Shown piece after piece: positions 47,186 through 60,600 of a stretch of DNA of 64,000 nucleotides. Location of the stretch: positions 274,501 through 338,500 of the forward strand of contig CAWZYM010000311.1 of NCBI GenBank assembly GCA_963966185.1. Direction: 5' to 3'. Within the stretch, counting starts at the first letter, position 1, and the number at the start of each line of letters is the position of its first letter. A program made the translations under genes and the position numbers. The notes below the pieces were generated by a model. It searched no databases and was not told where the DNA came from. It saw nothing but the letters and a program-made list of their open reading frames with translations. The stretch comes from Rhabditoides inermis. Lineage: Eukaryota > Nematoda > Chromadorea > Rhabditida > Rhabditidae.

Positions 47186-47545
47186 CGTTGTTTACAATTT
47201 TGTTTACTTGTTTACACTTTATGTAAACAACATTTTTGAACTCGCCTCCAAGTCTACTACACGTTACACATCTCTAAAACACAGTTTCGGGTTGTTTACA
47301 CAATTGTTTACTTGTTTACAACAATTGTAAACAACATTTTTGAACACACCAAGAATGTTACTAAACATTTGATATCTTTAAAACACATTTTCAGGTTGTT
47401 TACATAGTTGTTTACTTGTTTACATCACCTGTAAACAACATTTTTGAACTCGTCTCTCGATCTACATCATCTTAGATACCTTCAAAACAAACTTTGAATT
47501 TGTTGACAAAGTTGTTTACTTGTTGACAAACATGTAAACAACAAC
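47186..47545. repeat. Four tandem units of about 103 bp with TTGTTTAC / GTAAACAA pairs
   Basis: Units begin near 47190, 47293, 47395 and 47500. Each reads roughly GTTGTTTAC, then TTTACTTGTTTAC, then GTAAACAACA, then TTTTTGAAC. The unit thus contains an inverted pair of an 8-mer that equals the DAF-16/FOXO core site. Confidence 0.8.
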
Positions 47546-47958
47546 ATCGCTGACTTGCCTCCAGGTCACGTACCAAGTTTGGACTCTTTGGCTTCAAAAC
47601 TGACCGAGATACAACATTACCATATTTGGAATTATGCAAATGAGGTCATTAATCAAAATTTAAATCATTGACCCTACAGTACCCTAACCCTAAAAGGGAA
47701 TCTCAGCAGCTCAAAAACTAACCATAGTTTACATAGAACTGGCCATTTTTCAGATTCTATGTTCTCAGATATGCAAATTTTCCAGGGAGAACCCCTATAA
47801 GGAATGGTCAGATCAGGACCCCAGGTAAACGATTGCCTGCGGTGACCACCTAGGATCTAATTTCCATACCTCAACCCCCAACGATCACTACAACTTGAGA
47901 TACAACTGCGGAACGACAGACAGACACCATAGCATAATTTATAGGGGGTGGGCGGGCG

Positions 47959-48220
47959 ACTAGCGCGCTTCGCGCGCTAGACATATAGGTATAAAATAGA
48001 GGAGAAAATTATCTATCGATTGATATATAGATTGTCTTGATATGTGCTATGGAAGTGCTATTAGGAGCTGTGCTAGAAGTGCTGTTATCAGTCTTCCAGT
48101 AAATGACTGATCTTTATTCATTTTCTTATTTTTTTATTTTCAGTATTTTTAAATAATTAGAAAGTGTCACAGTCTATCTGGTTGTCAGTATCTGGTTGAC
48201 TGCTTTTCTACAGATGTTTT
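47959..48220. repeat. Border block B (copy 2)
   Basis: This is the copy of 42515-42760. It starts with the same CTAGCGCGCTTCGCGCGCTAG hairpin, preceded by a degenerate GACACCATAGCATAATTTAT phrase, and again leads into the 139-bp satellite. Confidence 0.8.
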
Positions 48221-48224
48221 TACT

Positions 48225-48790
48225 ATGCTCATAGAAGGCGCTCCGGCACGCTCCGCTGTCAGAGCCTATCAGTAGATCAGTAATAAAAATAACATAATAA
48301 TGATCACTGATACTGATATGCATTTTCTCCGACTCTCTGATTTTTTACTCTCTCGTATGCACATAGAAGGCGCTCCGGCACGCTTCGCGCGCCTCCGCGG
48401 TCAAAGCCAATCAGTAGATCAGTTATTATAATAAAACTTTGATCACTGATAGTGATATACATTTTTTCCGACTCTCTGATCTTTTACTCTCTCGTATGCA
48501 CTCAGAGGGCGCTCCGGCACGCTTCGCGCGCCTCCGCGGTCAAAGCCGATCAGTAGATCAGTATCTATAATAATATATTGATCACTGATACTGATATGCG
48601 TTTTCTCCGACTCTCTGATTTTTTACTCTTTCGTATGCACATAGAAGGCGCTCCGGCACGCTTCGCGCGCCTCCGCGGTCAAAGCCGATCAGTAGATCAG
48701 TAATTATAATAATACATTGATCACTGATACTGATATGCGTTTTCTCCGACTCTCTGATTTTTTACTCTTTCGTGTGCACATAGAGAGGGA
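48225..48790. repeat. Satellite array, about 139-bp unit, about four copies
   Basis: This is the same family as 42760-44090 (ATATGCATTTTCTCCGACTC, GCGCTCCGGCACGCTTCGCG). It ends in a GA tract at 48783-48850, mirroring the order of the first array. Confidence 0.88.
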
Positions 48791-48815
48791 GAGAGGGAGA
48801 GAGAGAGAGAGAGAC

Positions 48816-48852
<37 letters not shown>

Positions 48853-49129
48853 GAAAAAGAGAGGGATGAGAGAGAGGGATGAGAGAGAGATACGAAAAAG
48901 AGAGGGATGAGAAAAGGAATTGGATGAGAAAAGGAGGTGGTACTACAAAGTATTTTGCCTCGCCTCACTTTCCTGATTGAATATAGAATGACGTGAGTGC
49001 ATATAGTAATGTTTTACTGTATCTGCTCAGAAAATAGAAATCGCACAGTTTGTTTGAGTGTGGTGATCTGTTTCGTAGTACATATGCATTTCTTATACTC
49101 TCTGATCTTTCACTTTCTCGTCATAATAT

Positions 49130-52100
49130 CTCTACTTTCGCCTACGATCATAGATAGCCGCTCCGCGCGCCTCCGCGGTCAAAATCTATCAGTAGCTGGT
49201 TGACAATGATTAGTTATCACGGATCTAATATTATAAAATCTCTACTCTCGCCTTTGATCACAGACATCCGCTTCGCGCGCCTCAGCGGTCAAATTCTATC
49301 AGTAGCTGGTTGACAATGATTAGTTATCACGGATCTAATATTATAAAATCTCTACTCTCGCCTTTGATCACAGACAGCCGCTCCGCGCGCCTCAGCGGTC
49401 AAATTCTATCAGTAGCTGGTTGACAATGACTAGTTATCACGTTTCTAATATTATAAAATCTCTACTCTCGCCTTTGATCACAGACAGCCGCTCCGCGCGC
49501 CTCAGCGGTCAAATTCTATCAGTAGCTGGTTGACAATGATTAGTTATCACGGATCTAATATTATAAAATATCTACTCTCGCCTTTGATCACAGACAGCCG
49601 CTCCGCGCGCCTCAGCGGTCAATTTCTATCAGTAGCTGGTTGACAATGATTAGTTATCACGGATCTAATATTATAAAATCTCTACTCTCGCCTTTGATCA
49701 CAGACAGCCGCTCCGCGCGCCTCAGCGGTCAAATTCTATCAGTAGCTGGTTGACAATGATTAGTTATCACGGATCTAATATTATAAAATCTCTACTCTCG
49801 CCTTTGATCACAGACAGCCGCTCCGCGCGCCTCAGCGGTCAAATTCTATCAGTAGCTGGTTGACAATGATTAGTTATCACGGATCTAATATTATAAAATC
49901 TCTACTCTCGCCTTTTATCACAGACATCCGCTTCGCGCGCCTCAGCGGTCAAATTCTATCAGTAGCTGGTTGACAATGATTAGTTATCACGGATCTAATA
50001 TTATAAAATCTCTACTCTCGCCTTTGATCACAGACAGCCGCTCCGCGCGCCTCCGCGGTCAAATTCTATCAGTAGCTGGTTGACAATGATTAGTTATCAC
50101 GGATCTAATATTATAAAATATCTACTCTCGCCTTTGATCACAGACAGCCGCTCCGCGCGCCTCAGCGGTCAAATTCTATCAGTAGCTGGTTGACAATGAT
50201 TAGTTATCACGGATCTAATATTATAAAATATCTACTCTCGCCTTTGATCACAGACAGCCGCTCCGCGCGCCTCAGCGGTCAATTTCTATCAGTAGCTGGT
50301 TGACAATGATTAGTTATCACGGATCTAAAATTATGAAATCTCTACTCTCGCCTTTGATCACAGACAGCCGCTCCGCGCGCCTCAGCGGTCAAATTCTATC
50401 AGTAGCTGGTTGACAATGATTAGTTATCACGGATCTAATATTATAAAATATCTACTCTCGCCTTTGATCACAGACAGCCGCTCCGCGCGCCTCAGCGGTC
50501 AATTTCTATCAGTAGCTGGTTGACAATGATTAGTTATCACGGATCTAATAATATAAAATCTCTACTCTCGCCATTGATCACAGACAGCCGCTCCGCGCGC
50601 CTCAGCGGTCAATTTCTATCAGTAGCTGGTTGACAATGATTAGTTATCACGGATCTAATATTATAAAATCTCTACTCTCGCCTTCGATCACAAACAGCCG
50701 CTCCGCGCGCCTCAGCGGTCAATTTCTATCAGTAGCTGGTTGACAATGATTAGTTATCACGGATCTAATATTATAAAATCTCTACTCTCGCCATTGATCA
50801 CAGACAGCCGCTCCGCGCGCCTCAGCGGTCAATTTCTATCAGTAGCTGGTTGACAATGATTAGTTATCACGGATCTAATAATATAAAATCTCTACTCTCG
50901 CCATTGATCACAGACAGCCGCTCCGCGCGCCTCAGCGGTCAATTTCTATCAGTAGCTGGTTGACAATGATTAGTTATCACGGATCTAATATTATAAAATC
51001 TCTACTCTCGCCTTTGATCACAGACAGCCGCTCCGCGCGCCTCAGCGGTCAAATTCTATCAGTAGCTGGTTGACAATGATTAGTTATCACGGATCTAATA
51101 ATATAAAATCTCTACTCTCGCCATTGATCACAGACAGCCGCTCCGCGCGCCTCAGCGGTCAAATCCTATCAGTATCTGGTTGACAATGATTAGTTATCAC
51201 GGATCTAATATTATAAAATCTCTACTCTCGCCTTTGATCACAGACAGCCGCTCCGCGCGCCTCAGCGGTCAAATTCTATCAGTAGCTGGTTGACAATGAT
51301 TAGTTATCACGGATCTAATATTATAAAATATCTACTCTCGCCTACGATCACAGACAGCCGCTCCGCGCGCCTCAGCGGTCAAGTTCTATCAGTAGCTGGT
51401 TGACAATGATTAGTAGATTAGTTATCACGGCTCTAATATTATAAAATATCTACTCTCGCCTTTGATCACAGACAGCCGCTCTGCGCGCCTCAGCGGTCAA
51501 ATTCTATCAGTAGCTGGTTGACAATGATTAGTTATCACGGATCTAATATTATAAAATCCCTACTCTCACCTTTGATCTCAGACAGCCGCTTTGCGCGCCT
51601 CAGTGGTCAAATTCTATCAGTAGCTGGTTGACAATGATTAGTTATCACGGATCAAATATTATAAAATCTCTACTCTCGCCTTTGATCACAGACAGCCGCT
51701 CCGCGCTCCTCAGCGGTCAAATTCTATCAGTAGCTGGTTGACAATGATTAGTTATCACGGATCTAATATTATAAAATCTCTACTCTCGCCTTTGATCACA
51801 GACAGCCGCTCCGCGCGCCTCAGCGGTCAAACTCTATCAGTAGCTGGTTGACAATGATTAGTTATCACGGATCTAATATTATAAAATCTCTACTCTCGCC
51901 TACGATCACAGACAGCCGCTCCGCGCGCCTCAGCGGTCACGTTCTATCAGTAGCTGGTTGACAATGATTAGTAGATTAGTTATCACGGCTCTAATATTAT
52001 AAAATATCTACTCTCGCCTTTGATCACAGACAGCCGCTCTGCGCGCCTCAGCGGTCAAATTCTATCAGTAGCTGGTTGACAATGATTAGTTATCACGGAT

Positions 52101-53155
52101 CTAATATTATAAAATCCCTACTCTCACCTTTGATCTCAGACAGCCGCTTTGCGCGCCTCAGTGGTCAAACTCTATCAGTAGCTGGTTGACAATGATTAGT
52201 TATCACGGATCAAATATTATAAAATCTCTACTCTCGCCTTTGATCACAGACAGCCGCTCCGCGCTCCTCAGCGGTCAAATTCTATCAGTAGCTGGTTGAC
52301 AATGATTAGTTATCACGGATCTAATATTATAAAATCTCTACTCTCGCCTTTGATCACAGACAGCCGCTCCGCGCGCCTCAGCGGTCAAACTCTATCAGTA
52401 GCTGGTTGACAATGATTAGTTATCACGGATCTAATATTATAAAATCTCTACTCTCGCCTTTGATCACAGACAGCCGCTCCGCGCGCCTCAGCGGTCAAGT
52501 TCTATCAGTAGCTGGTTGACAATGATTAGTTATCACGGATCTAATATTATAAAATCTCTACTCTCGCCTTTGATCACAGACAGCCGCTCCGCGCGCCTCA
52601 GCGGTCAAGTTCTATCAGTAGCTGGTTGACAAGGATTAGTTATCACGGATCTAATATTATAAAATCTCTACTCTCGCCTTTGATCACAGACAGCCGCACC
52701 GCGCGCCTCAGCGGTCAAGTTCTATCAGTAGCTGGTTGACAATGATTAGTTATCACGGATCTAATATTATAAAATCTCTACTCTCGCCTTTGATCACAGA
52801 CAGCCGCTCCGCGCGCCTCAGCGGTCAAGTTCTATCAGTAGCTGGTTGACAATGATTAGTTATCACGGATCTAATATTATAAAATCTCTACTCTCGCCTT
52901 TGATCACAGACAGCCGCTCCGCGCGCCTCAGCGGTCAAGTTCTATCAGTAGCTGGTTGACAATGATTAGTTATCACGGATCTAATATTATAAAATCTCTA
53001 CTCTCGCCTTTGATCACAGACAGCCGCTCCGCGCGCCTCAGCGGTCAAGTTCTATCAGTAGCTGGTTGACAAGGATTAGTTATCACGGATCTAATATTAT
53101 AAAATATCTACTCTCGCCTTTGATCACAGACAGCCGCTCCGCGCGCCTCCGCGGA
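49130..53155. repeat. Main satellite array, 110-bp unit, about 36 copies
   Basis: TAGTTATCAC recurs at 49321, 49431, 49541 and onward every 110 bp. The unit consensus includes CTCTACTCTCGCCTTTGATC, ACAGACAGCCGCTCCGCGCG, CCTCAGCGGTCAAATTCTAT, CAGTAGCTGGTTGACAATGA and TATCACGGATCTAATATTAT. Copies are nearly identical over long stretches, implying recent homogenisation. A five-unit block is duplicated within it (51411 and 51969). Confidence 0.95.
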
Positions 53156-53810
53156 CTGATATGCATTTTATCCGACTCTCTGATCGTTCACTTTCTCGTA
53201 TGCACGTAGAAAGCGCTCCGGCACGCTTCGCGCGCCTCCGCGGTCAACGTATATCAGTAGATCAGTAAAAAAAGAATATATTGATCACTGCTACTGATAT
53301 GAATTTTCTTCGACTCTCTGATCGTTCATTCTCTCGTATGCACATAGAAAGCGCTTCGGCACGTTTCGCGCGCCTCCGCGGTCAAAGTATGTCAGTAGAT
53401 CAGTAAAAATAAGAATATTTCAATCACTGCTACTGATATGCATTTTCTCCGACTCTCTGATCGTTCACTTTCTCGTATGCACATAGAAGGCGCTCCGGCA
53501 CGGTTCGCGCGCCTCCGCGGTCAAAGCCTATCAATAGATCAGTAAAAATAAGAATATATTGATCACTGCTACTTATATGCATTTTCTCCGACTCTCTAAT
53601 CTCTCACTATCTTGTATGCACATAGAAAGCGCTCCGGCACGCTTCGCGCGCCTCCGCGGTCAAAGTCGATCAGTAGATCAGTAATAATAAGACTATAATG
53701 ATCACTGCTACTTATATGCATTTTCTCCGACTCTCTGATCTTTCACTCTCTCGTATGCACACAGAGGGTGCTCCGGCACACTCCGCGGTAAAAGCCTCTC
53801 AGTAGCTGGT
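53155..53810. repeat. Satellite array, about 139-bp unit, about five copies
   Basis: It abuts the 110-bp array inside the shared GCTCCGCGCGCCTCCGCGG core at about 53150, so the switch of family happens within homologous sequence. It ends in a GA tract (53881-53947) and the phrase GGACACCATAGGGCATTT. Confidence 0.88.
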
Positions 53811-53900
53811 TGACAATTACTATTTGTTATAAATACAAGTATAATTTATAGTTATCACTGGTCTAATATTATAAAATATAAGAGAGATAAAGAAAGAGAC

Positions 53901-53950
<50 letters not shown>

Positions 53951-54848
53951 GCAGCTGGTTGACACCATAGGGCGGACACCATAGGGCATTTAGCCAGAGC
54001 GGCGCAGCGGCGCGCTGCGATTACTATTAACATTTCACTATCACACGTCACTCTCACTTGTCCTATTTGCTTTTCTCTGACCGAATAAGTAAGTCTTGAA
54101 AATTATTTATTACCTACCGCACGCAAATAAGGACGAAGGGAAGAACACTCAACACAGAAATACAGTCTGTTAAAGGAAGTGTACTTACACTCTGAATTTC
54201 GAAGTTGAGTTAGCACCGGGATGGGAAAATATGTTGAAAATGATGTACTTTTGTCAATACAATTATGTGTCGGAGATACCTATAAGTCGGTGAAAAATTC
54301 TGTTGAACATTGAAAATTGGCACCAATTGGCACCAGTTTCTGCATTTTGAAACATTTTGCGCTCAATTTTCATCAACTTGCAGACATTTAGAGCAAACAG
54401 TTGTATTGACAAAACTGAGTCGTTTTTATCATATTTTCACATCCCGGTGCTAACTCAACTTCGGAATTCAGAGTGTACACTCCCTTTAAGTGTTATGACA
54501 CGTTCACCATTTTGAAGGTAACGATAAGTGTCGATACAGATACTCAATTTCAAAGCGTTCGATTAAAAATGATAAATATTTTTTTATTTCTGTTCAACAG
54601 TAAGTATATCAATCAATTCAAAAAACACTCTTCAATTCAACGGGAATTGAGCAATAAATACTAGGGCGCACGCACCCAACGGAAACAATAATTAGCATAT
54701 CAAGGGGTATTTACACAATTCAAGTCGGAAGTCAGTCTTGCGACTAGAGAGAACCGTACACCTTATTACAATAGTGAGTGGCTAACATGATTACAGTAAG
54801 ACAACAGGCAGAAGGGCACCGAATCAACTCAGGCGGCGTGTGGGAGAA

Positions 54849-57570
54849 TCAATTAATAATCACTATGGGAGATGGGTAGATCAGAGTAATCGGAGCAGGA
54901 GTAGGGGGAGAAGCCAACTGAAGGAAGAGAAGAACGAGGAGGAACTCTTTTTCTTCGGACAGCCATTCAAATACATGTGACAGGGAAGGCGGCGACCTGA
55001 ATCAAATATAACAGATGAACTACTATTATATAAAACAACAATGATAAATCGTATGCATTGTAAGTATGACAAATACTGTTTGGAAGAGTTTAGAGATGTT
55101 CAGTTCGAGTTCGAACCGATTCGAAGAAAAAGAGTAATCGCCGAAAACTATCATCATCAATGTCCACTCGCCTTTCTTCTCATCCTCCGCCTCCTCTGCC
55201 GTCGCCACTCCAACGATGTTCACCCAGTCGCTCTCCATCGCTATCTTCCCGCCCTCAGTGTAGCCGCGAACCTAAGCCACGTCCAATCAAGCCCCGCCCA
55301 CACATACGACACACACTCATACCTTTGCCACGTAGTTCACGTTCGATTTGAGCATGCCGTTGCAGTACTGAAATGAATATATATATATTAAATGCACTGG
55401 TTTGTATTTAAAAAATTTCCTCACCGGCTCGTCCAATCTTCTCTGCTTGCAGTCCTCTTCGCCAATCAGAAATGTTGCCTAGAATGAAGGAGGCGTGGTC
55501 ACAGAGGGCGGGGCGTGGACTCACCTTGTTGACTTTGCGATTGAATGGCTGGTAGTTGGACGGAGATGCGCGATACGCACCCCACACCTGGAAGATAGGT
55601 GGATGTGGAATGAAAATGGAAAGAACACGTTGTTTGGCAATTATTTGAACATACAATTGTAGTTTCATACTCACCTCATCTGCTTCGACCTCGAACCACG
55701 ATGGCAGTTCGAAGTCGTCGCCGCCCAGCTGGAATCGGGAATATGTAATGTTCATGTGGTATATGTATGTTGTATTGATATTTCCTACAATGTATGCTTC
55801 ATGACATGTGTAAATTACCAGTGTTAGCGCAAATCAATGGATGGAATAAGCTCACGACTGTCTTCACTTTGATCACTAATTCACTTCAGTTATTCACATG
55901 ACATGTGTTTCATGTGCTAAAAAAGAATATGTTTCAACAACACAATAAATAAAAATGCGCGACTTTCACGCAATAGGCTGCACCGTTTCTTTACACTTCT
56001 AATCCGCACTAAAGCTGATGAGTTCTGAAAGACTGAAAGACTGAAAGCGACAGAGCCGTGTTTTTTGTCGTCTTTACCCCGGTCATCTCAGTCAATACTA
56101 ATATAAACGTATAATAACCCCTCTCACCTCCAGGTCCTCGCTGACAATGATGGCGAAGTTCCTGACGGGTCCGTTGAGTTCGGTGAACGTGTTCTGGTCA
56201 TTGTCAAATGTCACCGCCAACTCTCGAATGCCCTCCCGAGTCAACACCGGCTGGTTCTTGCCTGCAACACAGGGGCGGGGTCAGAGGAGGCGGAGTCTCA
56301 CAACAAACTAGGTTTCGAATTTCGTATGAGCGTCACCAAACAGTAGCGTAGAAGTGTGTGATTGACAATGCCATGTGGGCGGAGTCTGTGGGGGCGTGGC
56401 GACACTCACTGGGATGTGTGAATGCGACAGTGACCATCTCGCTCTCGCTTTCCGCCTCCGCTTCTCCAGTTCCCATTATCACAATGATTGTGAAGGTGTA
56501 GTAGGTATCCGGGTTGAGTCCGTTGAACCTGAAAAGTTTTTTTGTAATTTATCAACCTATATGAAGCTAATACGTTTCATATGCATTATATCACCAAGTT
56601 ACAGGAAAACAGCCAATAATTCCGTATATCTTTTAAAAACTTTTTAACATATAGATGACAAGCATTAACAACAACACGTACGCATCCAGGGGACCACCCA
56701 AACCCGTGTTGTAGGAAATCGCAGTAGGCATTGTATCACTGTATTTTACCGTATATCACCGTAATTTACGTAATCGATACTGTGTGCTGCTTGATTCGAA
56801 ATAAATATTCTGATTCTGATTCTGAAACATATAGAAATCACAAATATCATACCTATGGGTGTTCTTGTTTTTGAGGTCCACGGACGACGCGGACTGATAG
56901 CCAGTGTTTGATGTACCAGCGTAGCTAAACACATATTTCATTATTTTCAACATTCACATTCGACATTAGCAGATACGTTTCATTGATATCACAGAAGACG
57001 CTTGAAACGTTTGCATGCAATAGTGGCCTGTTTTCGATCACACAATCAATCAAACAAAAAATCAAACCTCACCTGAGCCTGAATCTGACGTCATTGTCGG
57101 CGAAGTTGTCGATGTCCCAGTACAATACAGCGTAGTCCCTGCCTGTCACACAGCGGAGAGAGTTCACTTTCAGCGGATCTGCAACGGACACGTTTCAGAG
57201 GTGTGACATAAATCAGGGTACATTGTTTTTATAATAAGAAAGTTGTCGGTCCTGGTCATAGAAAACAAATTACGAAAAACGAATGGTGATATTACTATGA
57301 ATAATTAAAAAAAAAGTTTTCTTGAATAAAGTTTTTTTGCCCAGTGCATCTAAGATGTCTCATAAGGTATTTACTGTGAATGGACACTCTGTGCAAGAGA
57401 AGAGCCTGGGTGGAATATGATCTGATGCTTTGATCCTTGCACTCACATGTGGTGATATCAGTGGTGACGGGTCGACTGCGGACTCCCTGGTAGACAGTGT
57501 AGAGGGAGAAGTGGTACGTCTTCCCGGGAATCAACTTCGTGAAAGTGAACGAGCGTCTGGAAGACATGGT

Positions 57571-57618
<48 letters not shown>

Positions 57619-60600
57619 CTCACTCGTCGTTAAGTTTCAGCTTCTTCGTGATGTTCTTGTTGTTTCCAGTAAATGTAAACTCGTATTGATCGAAACGGCC
57701 TGCAGAAGTGTTGCTATACGTTTCAGAATCATAAGATAAAGTACGGCTTTAATAGAAGAACCTAATACACGTTGCACAAAGAACCAACCTTGCTCCGGGT
57801 CGCTCTCCCCGAAGTTCATATTGATTGATGTGGAAGAGATCTCTCCGGGATATAGAGTAGACGAGATGATCGGAGCTGCAATACGTTTCATGCCATCTAC
57901 ATGATAGAAGTGGTCTGCTAATGATAATTGGCCATGATTAGACAGACAAAAAGACAAAGAACTCACTGTACATTCAGAGGAGTTACGTACTCAACTACAT
58001 ACATATAATTTTTCTTACATAACTCACGTTATTCAACTTACTAAACGAACAACTTTCATTACTGAACATAAACAACAGTATTGAACTTTCTGTACAAACA
58101 AGTTTCGAACAAAAACTGCTGATAAAAACTCACGAGTGACTTGCCGTACTCCGACTGCCCTGCTGGCGAGGTCGAGTTCCACGGACACATTGCGGACTGC
58201 GAAAGAGTACATCTGTGCCGGATCCAACTTCTCCACCACTATGGGCTGCCCAGAGTCACCCTCGAACTCAAACTCCACCGCAGACTTGCTCGTCAGGTTC
58301 TGCAAAGGGATGGTGAGAGGGAGAGGAGGGAGGGGGGGAGAGAGATACCCACCTTTCCCTTTGCGTACTGGACCATCAGCTTGTATAGATTCGGGTCGTG
58401 GTATGGCGGCCAGTCGATGTCGAGACTGAAACGTTGAAAAAGTTAAAAAAAAAGGAAGCTAGGTTACGTTTCAATCACGACATATTATCGGAACAGGGAA
58501 ATAAATGACAATTCTTTGACCGGACAACGCAAAATCAATTGTTTTAAACTTCTGACCGTATGGCGGCGACGTAGAACTCGTCTGTGACGACGTCTCCGAC
58601 CCGCAGATTCTCGACAGGGCTCGGCTCTAGAAGGACCAGTCAGATGGACAGGTACTGTACATGCACATCATACATCACACATCAGAACAGTTTTCCTTCG
58701 AGGTTACACATACGTTTCACAACATCTCAATAAAACTTCTAGGTAGATTATGGACCAATAGGCGAAAGAATGCTGCATATGTGTAAATCCATAAATGTGA
58801 ATATTTATAATTTTAAAAAAAAAACGCACTGCTGAGATCTGCGACGCGGTAGGCCCACCAGGTCTTGGAGAGAGCGCCGTGGAACATACAGAACACCTTG
58901 ATCTGGAAGAGAACCACTCTCTCTCTCTCTCCCCCCCCCCTCTCTAACTCTCTCTCCCTCCCTCTATCCCTCCCTCTCTCTCTCTCTTTCTTTCTCACTC
59001 TCTCTCTCTCTCTCCACCAACCTCTAACTTGTGATCCGTATACATCTTTATCATCGCCCACTCGGACGCTGTTGCAACTAAAATTGTTATCTTCCCATCA
59101 AATGCGTTTCACGGTGTAAATAATAGCTGAAAAGTATCCTAAGCCAAAAGAGAGGGCGCTGCGCGCCCTCTCTTTTGGAATAATAAAAGTTGTGAATAAA
59201 ATTGAAACATACGGATCAAGCAACTCACCAGTGAACGTCTTGGGTCTTGAGAGAGTGATGACCGTATAATTGACAAGGAACGCGTCGCACAGAGAACCCT
59301 CCGTCACCTCCCAGTCCAGACTGCAATGTACTGTATACTGTATGGTTAATCAATTGTTTCGTTTCACCACGATTATACGATGGACACTGATAAAAAGTTT
59401 TAATGGATCCGTATAAGGTGTGCCTAACTCCCACTGTAACATGTTACTTACCGTATAATCTTCTTCTCTATACTAATCGTACTCATCTATTGTTACGTTT
59501 CACCATGATAACAAGATGGCGAGTGATGAAATGTTTCAATAAATTCGGAGCAATCTTTTTAACAAATAAAACTTTTTGTATTGCTATATTCATCTACGGT
59601 TAGTGACTTTTTATACGTGATATGTGCACAGAAACTGACGAACCAGTCTCATTGGATTCCAAACATGAAACAACTCACACCCTCTCTCACTTACCGTATC
59701 ATTTTCCCCTCCATACTCATCGCAACGCCCGCTGGCTCGCCGTACTCCTCGAATAAGGGAGAGCGAGTGGTCTGACGAGGCGAGAAATCGGATTCTCCCA
59801 GCTGAATAGATATACTGTACAATGAATAACCAAGCTACCGTACCTCTTCGTCAGCCGCTTCATCCCCGGTGGTCTCGTCCTCTTCGTATTCCTCAGCTTC
59901 CGGAGTGGTGACTGGATAGGAGGAGGGAGAAGGAGGAGCAGGAGCAGGAGAGGGAGGAGGGGGAGAAGTGCGCGGTTCGGTGGAGGCTACGGTAGTTGTA
60001 GTAGTGGGTACTGTAGTTGTGGTGGTGGTTGGATGTGGTCTCGTTGTGGAGGAGGAGGAGGAGGAGGAGGAGGAGGAGGAGGAGGAGGAGGAGGAGGAGG
60101 AGGGAGAATACGGGGCTTCCGTAGGAGCCACGTACACTGCAATATGAATGTTTTAATGTACGTTTCGTGACTTCTTCATAATGTAGATAGAGAATGAACA
60201 TCAATGTCAATGGCAGTGATTTTTGAAAAACAACTCACGCTGTGTGGTACTGGACAAATCGAAATCCGGCGGCAGCGTTCTCACTTGGAACGGCATATCC
60301 GCCTCCTCAGACGACGTGGGTGGTCCTGCAATATCGATTTGTTCTTTGTTATCGATTTGCATTCAGTGATCCGGTTCCGGTGGCCACTTCCCTGACACGT
60401 TCCTCTTGTCACTTTCGCATAGACAAACACTCGCTCGGACACACTTGCCACTCCTTTTTGCAACCTTCCCAATTCCGGCCATCCAAAAGGACCCTTGACG
60501 GTTTTTGCATGGTGACTGGTCCCCAGAGAGTGGAACCTATTATCTATACGGGACCGCGCTTCTCACTTGCATACGCAAACAGTGCGATACACAGGTGTGG

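Noticed and set aside
49130..53155. CRISPR-like direct repeats
   Set aside because: The unit is 110 bp with no unique spacers and the genome is eukaryotic; it is a tandem satellite.
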